DNA of 64,000 nucleotides from CAZNHL01 sp964572965 (GCA_964572965.1 CAZNHL010000002.1:1-64000), one strand, 5' to 3'; counted from the first letter of the stretch, positions 29,901 to 37,260 are shown. Program-made: numbers and translations. The notes: generated by a model not told the origin, from the letters alone.

Positions 29901-30036
29901 TCAATTGAAAAATGAAACAGTGACAGAACCTGAATACACTGAACTTACACAAAATATTCTCCGCATTTTTACTAAAGTGATTGCAGAAGTGAATGAAAAA
30001 GTAACAGAAGTTAAAAGTGCACACAACATCAGTTAA
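26905..30036 (+). CDS. Hybrid histidine kinase/response regulator with Hpt domain
   Basis: 1043 residues, inner membrane. Parts: helix about 15-37; periplasmic helical sensor about 40-195; helix about 203-222; HAMP about 223-280; GAF about 335-480; coiled coil about 490-530; HisKA with phospho-acceptor His544 (SHEIRTP); HATPase with N box NLVSNAVKF, G1 DTGIGIPEDK and G2 GGTGLGLAI; receiver with Asp837 (LMDLQMP) and TKPF lysine; Hpt with His976 (AHKIAATM). It can thus run a full His-Asp-His relay, but the terminal response regulator is not encoded nearby. It ends the receptor-lipoprotein-YfiR operon and overlaps the convergent next gene by 8 bases. Confidence 0.95.
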   Translation: MITIFNRWLPGGLKRQIFLGFAAIGLFFAISAAFNIYVISGSKSTLQELFESKEPAVEALTQFRTLVIRSRMLATNWVYLRKDVAAKGELKQLISIEAPIITKELITNYQKWDNPLQIKLINEVLKDYNTLELNEKEITHLLTTFESYDDPLLKFQAEDIIENQVLPITNGMLHKLDIVISQKNNEKNIAKESMSISYDALTTSMIFIPVILIIIGFVASSIITSNITRPITKFKETISALSRGEQPENITYALKDEIGDMSRSVNILLNNIRSTKTFAEEIGNGNFNAYYNPLSKNDLLGQSLLEMRDQLKKNNAEETKRNWVKDGQVKINEVLINRHDNERVWHNDIISFIVDYLGAVQGGIYLLSDQEEGNRYLELVASYAYDSTKLRNNKILPGEGLIGQSFYNKQMVILKDIPEHTVEIYSLGIVKPQNLILVPLKVHNTCYGVLELASLNDLEKYQIDFIEKIAESVTSTISFIKINNRTKRLLDVSIEQRQLLQEQDEELRNKMEELNNTQQQTIKAKEKAEAAVIAKSQFLSVMSHEIRTPMNAVIGMTNLLLESDPKHDQVDTLNILKFSAQNLLALINDILDFNKIDSGKINLENIDFSLHELANNVRNSMLYRAVEKHIKLNINIDPALPLAFLGDPIRIAQVLNNLVSNAVKFTDHGEVNLNIKLVKKEKSFSTVHFTISDTGIGIPEDKIDIIFENFTQASSDTTRKYGGTGLGLAITKKLLDLMESEIEVESILGEGSKFGFHLKLGNSNKQLKSATNRPLSEVAVKKSLKGIKVLLVEDNDTNVIVASRFLEKWDCQYVVVDNGQSAVEKAENEYFDLILMDLQMPIMDGYEATRKIRQFNIRIPVIALTAEAMLDVKDYALESGMNDFITKPFNIDELYDKIKKYTVKGLTSQPVTNLTDDPQTDTTMVNFQKYLELADNDFTFLVQLLKQTAIDFNDAKNRYKIAAEEHNEEQLGKIAHKIAATMKLFGLAEMEGLIASQRSQLKNETVTEPEYTELTQNILRIFTKVIAEVNEKVTEVKSAHNIS

Positions 30037-30643
30037 ACAAACTCAACAAAACTTTCGCATTTTTAGCACTCCACGCAATAAGGCTTCTATGTTCTTCTAC
30101 CGGTAATCTCAGAGACAACTTCAAAAAACCTTTATTAAAACACTTCTCTAGCATCTCCCTGTTTAAATCCTTTGTTTCACAATAATTGCTTTCTTCATAA
30201 TGATGCTGCCATTGATCTTCATTTATCCCAAAATAACCATCCAGCAGTCTCATTTTTTCCAGGTTATTCATCAAAGCATCTCTATACCTTTGCAACAATT
30301 CTCCATTCACATGCAACGTCATTGAGAAACCGTTACCCCACCAAAACATCGTCCTGATGGCCAGAACACCTTCTTTCTGATTAAAAATGGCAGGATAATC
30401 TAATACCAGATATGGCAATTGCTGATAGTTATCTCCTTTTGAGATCTTCCCTTTACCTGGTTTATGGAATTTAACAACAGTTTCCCATTGCTGCAGCAAT
30501 TCACCTTCAAGAGCGCTTCTGGTCTCTTCCAGCATCCCATACATACTTGTCATTAACTTATGCTTCCTGATAAAGAAATCCTTATCCTTCAAAAAATCAA
30601 TATCTGTATCTGAAAACCCTTCTCTTAACGATATTTCCAACAT
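30029..30643 (-). CDS. Conserved hypothetical protein
   Basis: 204 residues, soluble, not recognised. Aromatic-rich centre (TMFWWGNGFSMTLHVNGELLQRY) and no signal peptide or membrane helix, so cytoplasmic. Its stop overlaps the end of the convergent hybrid kinase by 8 bases. The long open frame with ordinary codon use supports a real gene. Confidence 0.7.
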   Translation of the reverse strand: MLEISLREGFSDTDIDFLKDKDFFIRKHKLMTSMYGMLEETRSALEGELLQQWETVVKFHKPGKGKISKGDNYQQLPYLVLDYPAIFNQKEGVLAIRTMFWWGNGFSMTLHVNGELLQRYRDALMNNLEKMRLLDGYFGINEDQWQHHYEESNYCETKDLNREMLEKCFNKGFLKLSLRLPVEEHRSLIAWSAKNAKVLLSLFN

Positions 30644-30794
30644 ATTCTATAAGTCAGCCAATGAATACTTTTACATTTTTAAGTAAGTTTCTTTACTATG
30701 CTTATTTTTTAACAAAAAACAATTTTAATATTGCTTACTTCAAAATATTAATTAATTTTAATCTATAACTAATTTTCTAATTTTTTAAAAAAAT

Positions 30795-31718
30795 ATGGAA
30801 AACACTCAAAAAAACGACAACAAGAAAGTTTTAGTAATCGCGCTTTTCGCAGTGCTTGCAGTAGTAATCGGTGTGCTTGTATATATGAACATACAAAAGT
30901 CCGAAGAAATAGAAACAAAAGAGCAAACCATTGAACTCAAAGACAAAGAGTTAAACGGAAAGCTTAAAGAAATGGAAAGCTTAAAACAAGAGTTAGAAGC
31001 TATCCGTGCGGAAAAAGAGCAAATGGGTATTTCCAATGATTCATTGAATGCACAAATTGAAAATTTGAATTCAATGATCAAAAACCTTAAAACTAATCAA
31101 AGTGCTTCAGTTTCTCAACGTAAGCAAATGGACGCAGCTATTTCTAAATTGAAAAAAGAAAGAGACGAACACCTTATTGAAATTGAGGCTCTAAAAGCTA
31201 AAAACGATTCACTTAACTCTGATGTCGAGACATTAAAAACCGAAAAAACAAGAATGTCCGGTTCTATTGATTCGATGTCTACAACTAATAAAGAGCTTGC
31301 AAGTAAAGTAGCTATCGCTTCTATTCTTAAAGTAGAAAACCTGAAAGTGACTATTATGGATGCTAAAGGTAAAGTAAGAGAAGGTGAAGAGTTCAAAGCA
31401 AGCAAAATAGACAAAATCAAAGCTGCTTTCAACCTTGCTGACAATAAAGTAGCTAAGAAAAATACGAAAATTATCTATTTCCGTCTCATCGATCCATCTA
31501 ATGCTGCATTGTATGACTTGGCTACAGGTGGCGGAATGTTTGAGTTTGAAGGAAAATCCATTCCTTACACTGCTAAACAGGAGATTGAATTTGCTAATAC
31601 TAAAGATGCTGTAAGCTTCATTTATGCTAAAGGCAGCGATTATGGCAAAGGCCGTCACAATATTGAGATCTACTGCGAAGGAAGCAAAATCGGTGAAGGC
31701 TCTTTCAATGTCAAATAG
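30795..31718 (+). CDS. Membrane-anchored coiled-coil protein
   Basis: 307 residues: short cytoplasmic N-terminus, one helix (about 12-30), a long coiled coil (about 35-175, heptads rich in K, E and L), then a compact C-terminal domain (about 180-307, starting VENLKVTIMDAKGKVREG and ending GEGSFNVK) that looks all-beta. Topology suggests an inner-membrane anchor with the rod and head in the periplasm. No family recognised beyond generic coiled-coil similarity. It is transcribed alone from an AT-rich spacer and has its own strong terminator. Confidence 0.75.
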   Translation: MENTQKNDNKKVLVIALFAVLAVVIGVLVYMNIQKSEEIETKEQTIELKDKELNGKLKEMESLKQELEAIRAEKEQMGISNDSLNAQIENLNSMIKNLKTNQSASVSQRKQMDAAISKLKKERDEHLIEIEALKAKNDSLNSDVETLKTEKTRMSGSIDSMSTTNKELASKVAIASILKVENLKVTIMDAKGKVREGEEFKASKIDKIKAAFNLADNKVAKKNTKIIYFRLIDPSNAALYDLATGGGMFEFEGKSIPYTAKQEIEFANTKDAVSFIYAKGSDYGKGRHNIEIYCEGSKIGEGSFNVK

Positions 31719-31742
31719 TCTTCATTGACATTCATATTAAAC

Positions 31743-31780
31743 GAGAGAAAGTCCTGTCAACTCTGACAGGACTTTCTCGT
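31743..31780 (+). terminator. Terminator after the coiled-coil protein gene
   Basis: A perfect 15-bp stem (31745-31759 with 31764-31778) with an ACTC loop, followed by GTTTAAT. The flanks extend the pairing with a two-base bulge. Confidence 0.9.
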
Positions 31781-31813
31781 TTAATATGTAAACACTTTTA
31801 CTTCAATCAGCAA

Positions 31814-32953
31814 ATGAACATGGCATTTCGTCGTAGCTTATTCATTGTATTATTTTTTGCCAATCTATATTCCGGCTTGTGCCAATCAGATTCTGCCACT
31901 GCCCCAAAACCATTATCAAAGTTCGACAAATTCAATGCTAAAGCAGAAAACTTGTTTAAAGTAATGCCAGTCCCCCTATTCTCCTACTCTCTTGATGCAG
32001 GAAATGTGTTCGGTCTGGCTAAATTCAACTTATTTCACCTGTACAAAAATGATACGATAACAAGGCCTTCAAAATTTTCTGAGGTATTTACTGTATCAAC
32101 CAAAGGAAGAATAAATGCGTCAGTCTCCAACGAGTTACTACTGAAAGACAACAAATACATTATTCTAAGTTTCTTCAATTATAGAAAACAACCTGAATAC
32201 TTTTTTGGGATTGGCAATGATGTTACTAAAGCTAATCTGGAAGAAATCTCTTCAAACAGGATAAAAGCATCAGTTACCGGTCTTAAACTGGTTCATAAAT
32301 ATTTATATGCAGGTATTGCTGTAGATGTAACAAACTATTTCAATATTAAAACAGATACAAACAGCTACCTGATTAAAAATAACACGCCGGGTTTACATGG
32401 CGGCTGGTCTGTTGGAGCCGGGCTTGCCGGTGCATATGATAGCAGGGATAACCGCTACAACCCTTCCAAAGGGGCTTATATTATAAGCTCCTTTATGGCT
32501 CATCCTGAATTTATTGGCAGCGAATACCAGTTTACTAAATTTCAGCTCGACGCCCGAAAATTCTTTAATCCGTGGTTGAGACATGTAATAGCCATTCAGA
32601 CAACTACCACCATTGCAGACGGCAATATTCCTTTCTATGAATTAGCTTTCTTGGGAGGAGATAGTAAAATGCGCGGTTACTACGAAGGCGCTTTCAGGGA
32701 TAAATCCTTAATTGATGGCCAAATAGAGTACAGAATGCCAATATGGAGCATATTCGGTATCACTAGCTGGATCGGTACAGGCCGTGTTGCTCCTGGTTAT
32801 TCAGATATGGCACTTGAAGGGCTAAAACTTTCCTATGGTGGCGGTATCCGTATCAAAGTAGACAGCAAAAACAACACAAACCTTCGTTTCGACTTTGGCT
32901 TTGGCCCCAATGGAATACAGGGAACTTACATCAGCTTTGCTGAAGCTTTTTAA
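31814..32953 (+). CDS. BamA/TamA-family outer membrane protein
   Basis: 379 residues with a signal peptide (ending SGLCQ). The protein is essentially the 16-stranded Omp85 barrel (Bac_surface_Ag) without POTRA domains: it has YDSRDNRYNPSKGAYIISSF and the lid-loop region LGGDSKMRGYYEGAFRDK, and ends in an aromatic strand (GTYISFAEAF). Short Omp85-type barrels of this kind are common in Bacteroidota; substrates are unknown. Convergent with the DUF1801 gene one base downstream. Confidence 0.88.
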   Translation: MNMAFRRSLFIVLFFANLYSGLCQSDSATAPKPLSKFDKFNAKAENLFKVMPVPLFSYSLDAGNVFGLAKFNLFHLYKNDTITRPSKFSEVFTVSTKGRINASVSNELLLKDNKYIILSFFNYRKQPEYFFGIGNDVTKANLEEISSNRIKASVTGLKLVHKYLYAGIAVDVTNYFNIKTDTNSYLIKNNTPGLHGGWSVGAGLAGAYDSRDNRYNPSKGAYIISSFMAHPEFIGSEYQFTKFQLDARKFFNPWLRHVIAIQTTTTIADGNIPFYELAFLGGDSKMRGYYEGAFRDKSLIDGQIEYRMPIWSIFGITSWIGTGRVAPGYSDMALEGLKLSYGGGIRIKVDSKNNTNLRFDFGFGPNGIQGTYISFAEAF

Positions 32954-32954
32954 A

Positions 32955-33326
32955 TTACTTGATCTTTACGACTCCATTAACATAAAGGGCAATGGCCTGA
33001 CCGAGAATATCCTGAATAATAGCGACAGGGATATCGTCACTTGCATCAAATGAAAGAGTTGTCATACGGGAGCGTTTTTCGCTCTTCAGCAAAGGATGAA
33101 CAACCCTTTTACCTTCCACTACGCCAAGATAAGGCTGGTTGGTTTTCTTGTCAGTCCATAGATAGCAAAACATTTTACCTTTGTAACAAAACATAGGCAT
33201 GCCATACTTCCATTCAGCAGTAACAGCCGGGTCATGTTTCAATATCAGGTCGCGTACAGCCAAAAGGTAACTTTTAACAGACTCTTCTTTTTTTAGGTAA
33301 AAATCATCTATTGGGTTAAGCATCAT
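32955..33326 (-). CDS. DUF1801 family protein
   Basis: About 123 residues from ATG at 33326; a longer frame would need TTG at 33335, and ATG at 33323 is an equal alternative. The region EWKYGMPMFCYKGKMFCYL is the core of the DUF1801 (YdhG/Fraser-like) fold, an alpha/beta family of small cytoplasmic proteins without known catalysis. It stands alone, convergent with the Omp85-like gene. Confidence 0.85.
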   Translation of the reverse strand: MMLNPIDDFYLKKEESVKSYLLAVRDLILKHDPAVTAEWKYGMPMFCYKGKMFCYLWTDKKTNQPYLGVVEGKRVVHPLLKSEKRSRMTTLSFDASDDIPVAIIQDILGQAIALYVNGVVKIK

Positions 33327-33335
33327 CAGGCACAA

Positions 33336-33538
33336 TTTGTAATTTTAAACCAAATTAACTTTTTCCATTCATTTCAACTAAATGAACAAACTATTATTTA
33401 TAACCGGCCTTTGCTCTTTACGAAGAATTAGGAATAAGCACGAAATCCCTTCTACAAGCCGGAGCAGTATGGAAGTTTTAAGCCATTATTAAACCTTTCC
33501 TTAAAAAACTGTAAATTGCGACCCTAAATCGGATTCTA
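33336..33538. other. Spacer between DUF1801 and rsmB-like gene
   Basis: About 200 bases. It holds promoters for both divergent genes. A 36-codon frame (33382-33492, starting MNKLLFITGLCSL) looks like the start of a signal peptide but then turns basic and stops; more likely chance or a remnant than a gene. Confidence 0.4.
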
Positions 33539-34747
33539 TTGAAACTACATTACAATCTTGTTGTGGCTTCGCTGCAAACGCTTGATCAGATATTCTTCCA
33601 GGGAAAATATGCTGATAAGGCTATCGAGAAAACATTACAATCAAATAAAAAGTGGGGTGCGCGCGACAGGGCTTTCATAGCTGAGTCTACTTATGAAATT
33701 GTGCGCGGCTGGAGGTTATTGAATGAACTTCACGCATTGGCATTCCCAAAGACAAAAGTTGACCTTTGGAATATTTTTGCACTCTGGCTAACTGTCAGAA
33801 AAGAACCATTTCCTGCCTGGGAAGAATTCAAAGGGTTTAATCAAAAGGCATTTCTTGAACCTCTTAGTGAATTACTGAAAACAAGAAAGATCAGAGAATC
33901 TATTCCTGACTGGATGGATGATTTATGCTCCCGGGAACTAGGTGAAGCCTGGGACAGAGAATTGACAGCACTCAATCAGCAGGCAGACGTAGTTCTCCGT
34001 GTTAATACATTAAAAACCAATAAAGCTGCCTTACAGAAAGTATTAGCCTCTGAAGGCATAGAAGTAAAAACACTGGCTGGATATGACGATGCTTTGGTAT
34101 TAACAAAGCGCCAGAGTGTTTTCCGTAGTGAAGCTTTCAAAAATGGTTTGTTTGAAGTACAGGATGGCGGCTCACAGTTGATTGCACCTATGCTTGACGT
34201 AAAGCCGGGAATGCGCGTGATTGATGCCTGTGCAGGTGGCGGAGGTAAAACATTACACCTTGCCTCTCTAATGGAAAATCAGGGACGTATTATCTCGATG
34301 GACATTGAAGAATGGAAACTGAATAACCTGAAAGTAAGAGCACGCCGTGCCGGAGCTAACAATGTTGAATCGCGCGTCATAGAGTCTACAAAGACAATCA
34401 AGCGTCTTGCAGAAACTGCTGACCGTGTGCTGCTGGATGTGCCCTGCTCCGGTTTAGGTGTTTTAAAACGTAATCCGGATGCAAAATGGAAACTGAGCGC
34501 CGATTTTATTGATGAGATAAGAAAAACACAGGCAGAGATACTGGAAAGCTATTCTAAAATGGTAAAACCGGGCGGTAAACTGGTTTACTCTACCTGTAGC
34601 ATTTTGCATTCTGAAAATGATGAGCAAGTGAAAAAGTTCTTAGCAAAACACGAAGGTGAATTTGAACTGGAAGAGGAAAAACAACTATATCCGTCAGAAA
34701 CAGGATTTGATGGTTTCTATATGGCAAGGATGAAGAGAGTTAAGTAA
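33539..34747 (+). CDS. RsmB/NOP-family rRNA (cytosine-5) methyltransferase
   Basis: 402 residues with an N-terminal NusB-like helical domain (about 1-140) and a C-terminal SAM-dependent methyltransferase. SAM motif I is VIDACAGGGGKTLHLA; the two catalytic cysteines are in DVPCSGLGVL and VYSTCSILHSEN. RsmB methylates C967 of 16S rRNA in E. coli, and this protein likely modifies the same or a nearby site. The frame starts with TTG at 33539; the NusB-like domain begins immediately, and no upstream ATG fits. Confidence 0.93.
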   Translation: MKLHYNLVVASLQTLDQIFFQGKYADKAIEKTLQSNKKWGARDRAFIAESTYEIVRGWRLLNELHALAFPKTKVDLWNIFALWLTVRKEPFPAWEEFKGFNQKAFLEPLSELLKTRKIRESIPDWMDDLCSRELGEAWDRELTALNQQADVVLRVNTLKTNKAALQKVLASEGIEVKTLAGYDDALVLTKRQSVFRSEAFKNGLFEVQDGGSQLIAPMLDVKPGMRVIDACAGGGGKTLHLASLMENQGRIISMDIEEWKLNNLKVRARRAGANNVESRVIESTKTIKRLAETADRVLLDVPCSGLGVLKRNPDAKWKLSADFIDEIRKTQAEILESYSKMVKPGGKLVYSTCSILHSENDEQVKKFLAKHEGEFELEEEKQLYPSETGFDGFYMARMKRVK

Positions 34748-34787
34748 TTTATCACTAGCTATTGGTACTTTTTCAAACACAATAAAC

Positions 34788-35486
34788 ATGTTTGGGTTTT
34801 TAAAGAGACAGCGATTAAAAAAGGATGTTTTGTCATTTGAGAACAATCTCATTGACATACTAGCTCCTCATTTCCCTGATTTAGCAGAAAATCATAAACA
34901 TTGGCCTTTAAGCTATGTCAGACTTCATGAAAATGGAGAAAAGATGTTCGAGCTGTTTCACCAGACAAAAGACAATGCCTATTTTGAAAAAAACAGGACC
35001 AGACTTAATAAACACTTCAAAATAAATGGGCTTGAACTTATTCACAAGCAGAGTAAAAAATATAGACCTTTTCAGTTGACAATTTATTCAAACAATATTC
35101 ATTTTATTCATCTTCCATTTGAAAAGAATTATACAAAAGAGTTTGACTTAACAAGTATCAGAGTCAATAATCTGACAACAGAAGTATTAAACTTCGAAAA
35201 TCCAAATGAAAAAACATTGAAACGAGTCCTGAAAGAACTAACAGACGAACAGCTTAAACTGTTAGAAATCGAAGACTCATTCGAAATAGACTTAAATGGG
35301 CAATTTTACTACACAATTTTGGATATGGAAGACGGCAATTACATTGCGGTAGACAAAAAAGGAAAAGTTTATCGGCTGATTCATGACCATGAAAACCCAG
35401 CGAGAAAAATTGCAACAAGTGTCCAGGAATTACTTATAACCTATTCTGGGAACAAAAAGGAACTTGTAAGATATATGGCGGACTAA
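34788..35486 (+). CDS. Hypothetical protein, SUKH-like C-terminus (uncertain)
   Basis: 232 residues, cytoplasmic, not firmly recognised. The C-terminal third (ILDMEDGNYIAVDKKGKVYRL then IATSVQELL) resembles the end of SMI1/KNR4 (SUKH) domains, which have a D-G-x-Y-hydrophobic-D strand followed by a helix with S-F/V-E-E/Q-L-L. SUKH proteins often act as immunity proteins. The N-terminal part has no obvious relative. It stands 41 bases after the rsmB-like gene and before a toxin-antitoxin pair. Confidence 0.55.
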   Translation: MFGFLKRQRLKKDVLSFENNLIDILAPHFPDLAENHKHWPLSYVRLHENGEKMFELFHQTKDNAYFEKNRTRLNKHFKINGLELIHKQSKKYRPFQLTIYSNNIHFIHLPFEKNYTKEFDLTSIRVNNLTTEVLNFENPNEKTLKRVLKELTDEQLKLLEIEDSFEIDLNGQFYYTILDMEDGNYIAVDKKGKVYRLIHDHENPARKIATSVQELLITYSGNKKELVRYMAD

Positions 35487-35547
35487 AAACAGCTTCCGTT
35501 CAAGCCCCTTCTAAAAATCAGCAAAACAACTGTAAGAATTAGCTTTC

Positions 35548-35580
35548 CAACAATAATTTAATGAAAATTATTGTTGATTT
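35548..35580 (+). terminator. AT-rich terminator overlapping the end of the toxin gene
   Basis: A 12-bp perfect stem (35548-35559 with 35565-35576), then a T-rich run (ATTTTTTTC) on the plus strand. It ends the plus-strand hypothetical gene and overlaps the stop codon of the convergent toxin gene. Confidence 0.75.
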
Positions 35581-36212
35581 TTTCTTCAAAATCGATTTTA
35601 ATCAATTCCCAATGCTTACTCTTCAAGCAAACCGGTTCAAAATCGGAATCTGCTTCACTAAAATCTGTTAGTTTCTTAATTAATTGATCTTTAGAATAAT
35701 TATATGGGTATCGTTTTTCATAAAACCCAAACATATCTGAAAGTGAATAATGCTCCATTAACTCATGCAAATCCCAAAAATCTTTTTTTCTTCCAGTATG
35801 TCCCACAACTTCGAGTTTCATTGCGGCAATCTCTTCTAATCGGGACAGTCTTATTCCATTGAAATCTACAATTGGAAACACAAAAGGATCGGTATAAAAC
35901 ATATCTACCTTAATCATTTCGTCTTTATTGTTTCCAACAAAATAGGATTTCCCCATACTATTATTTCCACCAGATCCCATTTCTATATACTGAAATGAAT
36001 TAAGGAATAATCGGTCTATAGCCTTAAAATCAATTGTACCATATTCGCTATCTGTAAATAAATCAATCAATATCTACAGAGACCCTATGACCTAAAAGTA
36101 AACTTAGAGAAGTACCTCCAACCAATCGAAATGAATTTAACTCCTCATAACTCATTAAAGTAACAAGAGTTTCCCACAACAAATCAGATACGGTATTCTT
36201 ATAGAAGTTCAT
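35558..36212 (-). pseudogene. AbiEii/AbiGii-type nucleotidyltransferase toxin, frameshifted
   Basis: Two parts in different frames. From ATG 36212 the frame reads MNFYKNTVSDLLWETL, then LVGGTSLSLLLGHRVSVDID and stops at once. The remainder continues in another frame as LFTDSEYGTIDF to the C-terminus at 35558. Together they form a nucleotidyltransferase-fold toxin of the AbiEii type: GGTS...DID is the catalytic motif (Gly-Gly-Ser/Thr and D-x-D). The break lies in a tandem 4-bp duplication (AATC AATC at 36061-36068 on the plus strand); removing one copy restores one frame of about 217 residues. It starts 14 bases after the antitoxin gene. Either a true pseudogene, a phase-variable switch or a sequence error. 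Confidence 0.85.
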
Positions 36213-36226
36213 TTCTATCAATAGCC

Positions 36227-36739
36227 TTAAACAATTTTATACTTATATATATTTTCTTGAAAAGCGGGCAAAAACTCATTACTGACACCTTTTAAGGCAC
36301 GCCTGATAGCTATTTTCCCATAAAACGATATAATTTCGCTTATTTCGATATCATTACCCCTTTCAAAAACCCTTTTAATGACAGGCTTTTGATTTTTTAC
36401 CCAATCGATTTTATTAAAATCAGTATCCCAAAATAAAGCTTTTCTAATTTTACTCAAGTCTGGTGTTTTTTCACTAATTATTCTATCAACAGTTTTTTTT
36501 ACATCATAACTAGCCTGTAATAACATAAAATAATCATCATCGACACCTAATTGATGACCCAATTTTATAGAAAGATTGGGATTTATCCCTCTTCTTTCTT
36601 TCAAAATAGCACCAATAGTTTGTGGATGCTCATTCACTAAACTGGCTAATTCATTATTCTTTAACCCAAGTGATTGTATTTCTCTCTTCAAAATAACACC
36701 AGGGTGTATCCCTTTTACTTTAGTTATTTCAGGTAGCAT
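36227..36739 (-). CDS. HigA-like XRE antitoxin with DUF6922-type tail
   Basis: About 170 residues from ATG at 36739 (MLPEITKVKGIHPGVILKRE). The N-terminal helix-turn-helix of the HigA/VapI type covers about 10-75 (NNELASLVNEHPQTIGAILK). The C-terminal half (LSKIRKALFWDTDFNKIDW, VIKRVFERG, ISFYG) matches the DUF6922-type segment common in Bacteroidota antitoxins paired with nucleotidyltransferase toxins. A longer frame from 36787 is unlikely because the operator and promoter lie inside it. As DNA-binding antitoxin it should neutralise the toxin encoded 14 bases downstream and repress its own promoter. Confidence 0.85.
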   Translation of the reverse strand: MLPEITKVKGIHPGVILKREIQSLGLKNNELASLVNEHPQTIGAILKERRGINPNLSIKLGHQLGVDDDYFMLLQASYDVKKTVDRIISEKTPDLSKIRKALFWDTDFNKIDWVKNQKPVIKRVFERGNDIEISEIISFYGKIAIRRALKGVSNEFLPAFQENIYKYKIV

Positions 36740-36756
36740 AATCGTCAATTTTAATT

Positions 36757-36788
36757 CAAAGTTATCCAAATCAAAATAAGTAAACAAA
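36757..36788 (-). promoter_or_regulatory. Bacteroidota-type promoter of the antitoxin-toxin operon
   Basis: On the minus strand a TTTG -33 element (36785-36788) and a TAACTTTG -7 element (36757-36764), an exact match to TAnnTTTG, are separated by 20 bases. Transcription would begin near 36750, about ten bases before the ATG at 36739. The -33 element lies within the inverted repeat described separately. Confidence 0.7.
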
Positions 36789-36803
36789 TCTGTTTACTTA
36801 TTT
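36774..36803. promoter_or_regulatory. Operator: 13-bp perfect inverted repeat
   Basis: AAATAAGTAAACA (36774-36786), spacer AATC, TGTTTACTTATTT (36791-36803). It overlaps the -33 box of the antitoxin promoter, the expected site for autorepression by the XRE antitoxin. Confidence 0.8.
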
Positions 36804-36945
36804 AAGAAACTTAACACTTTATACACACATACTTATTCTCCCATTATTAAGAAGAATACGTAATATTTTAAATTGGGGGGATTAAACGTATTACTCCTCC
36901 TGTTTATAGAATCTCCTCTAGAAACTCAATTACCGAGACCATAAA

Positions 36946-36990
36946 ACAAAAAAAAGGGTTTGAATGTGAAGCTCTTCCGCACTCAAAACC
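36946..36990 (-). terminator. Minus-strand terminator upstream of the antitoxin gene
   Basis: An imperfect stem with G-U pairs (36956-36971 with 36972-36990), followed on the minus strand by eight T (36948-36955). It would end a minus-strand transcript coming from the palindrome field at 36991-37285. Confidence 0.6.
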
Positions 36991-37020
36991 TAAAACTTAT
37001 CATTTAAACTACAATACACA

Positions 37021-37039
37021 GGGTGTAAGCGATACGCCC
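37021..37039. repeat. Short hairpin, copy 1 (GGGtGTA..TACGCCC)
   Basis: Arms GGGTGTA and TACGCCC with a five-base loop; pairs with one G-U. A near copy lies at 37131-37149. Confidence 0.55.
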
Positions 37040-37044
37040 ACACT

Positions 37045-37076
37045 ATCCTTAGAGTTAGCGAAGCGGCTCTAAGGAT
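37045..37076. repeat. 10-bp inverted repeat ATCCTTAGAG..CTCTAAGGAT
   Basis: Perfect arms 37045-37054 and 37067-37076 with a 12-base loop. Confidence 0.75.
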
Positions 37077-37091
37077 TAGCTAATGAATGTA

Positions 37092-37104
37092 GAGACTCCG
37101 TCTC
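37092..37104. repeat. Small palindrome GAGAC-TCC-GTCTC
   Basis: Perfect 5-bp arms around a three-base loop. Short, but it lies in line with the other hairpins of this spacer. Confidence 0.5.
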
Positions 37105-37130
37105 GGACATATACCAGCTTACCAGATATT

Positions 37131-37149
37131 GGGAGTATGTTATACGCCC
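37131..37149. repeat. Short hairpin, copy 2 (GGGaGTA..TACGCCC)
   Basis: Arms GGGAGTA and TACGCCC with one mismatch; resembles the hairpin at 37021-37039. Confidence 0.5.
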
Positions 37150-37193
37150 TTACTACCAACAAACCTCAAAACCTGCCGCCACCTTGTAGATTG

Positions 37194-37234
37194 ATTTGGG
37201 AGTGCACTTTCTGGCGGACAGGCCACTCCCAAAT
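37194..37234. repeat. 11-bp inverted repeat ATTTGGGAGTG..CACTCCCAAAT
   Basis: Perfect arms 37194-37204 and 37224-37234 around a 19-base GC-rich loop. Confidence 0.8.
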
Positions 37235-37260
37235 TTAGACTAGCTCAACTAGCGAGGCCT

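Noticed and set aside
33382..33492. 36-codon ORF with signal-like start
   Set aside because: No terminator, no conserved-looking sequence after the first 12 residues; more likely chance.
36061..36071. Start of the toxin gene at the TTG near 36070
   Set aside because: The frame beginning there lacks the nucleotidyltransferase GGT...DID motif, which is found directly upstream in another frame; the TTG is only the point of the frameshift.
36739..36787. Antitoxin start at 36787
   Set aside because: It lies upstream of the predicted transcription start and its first codons fall inside the operator; the ATG at 36739 gives the normal HigA-like start.
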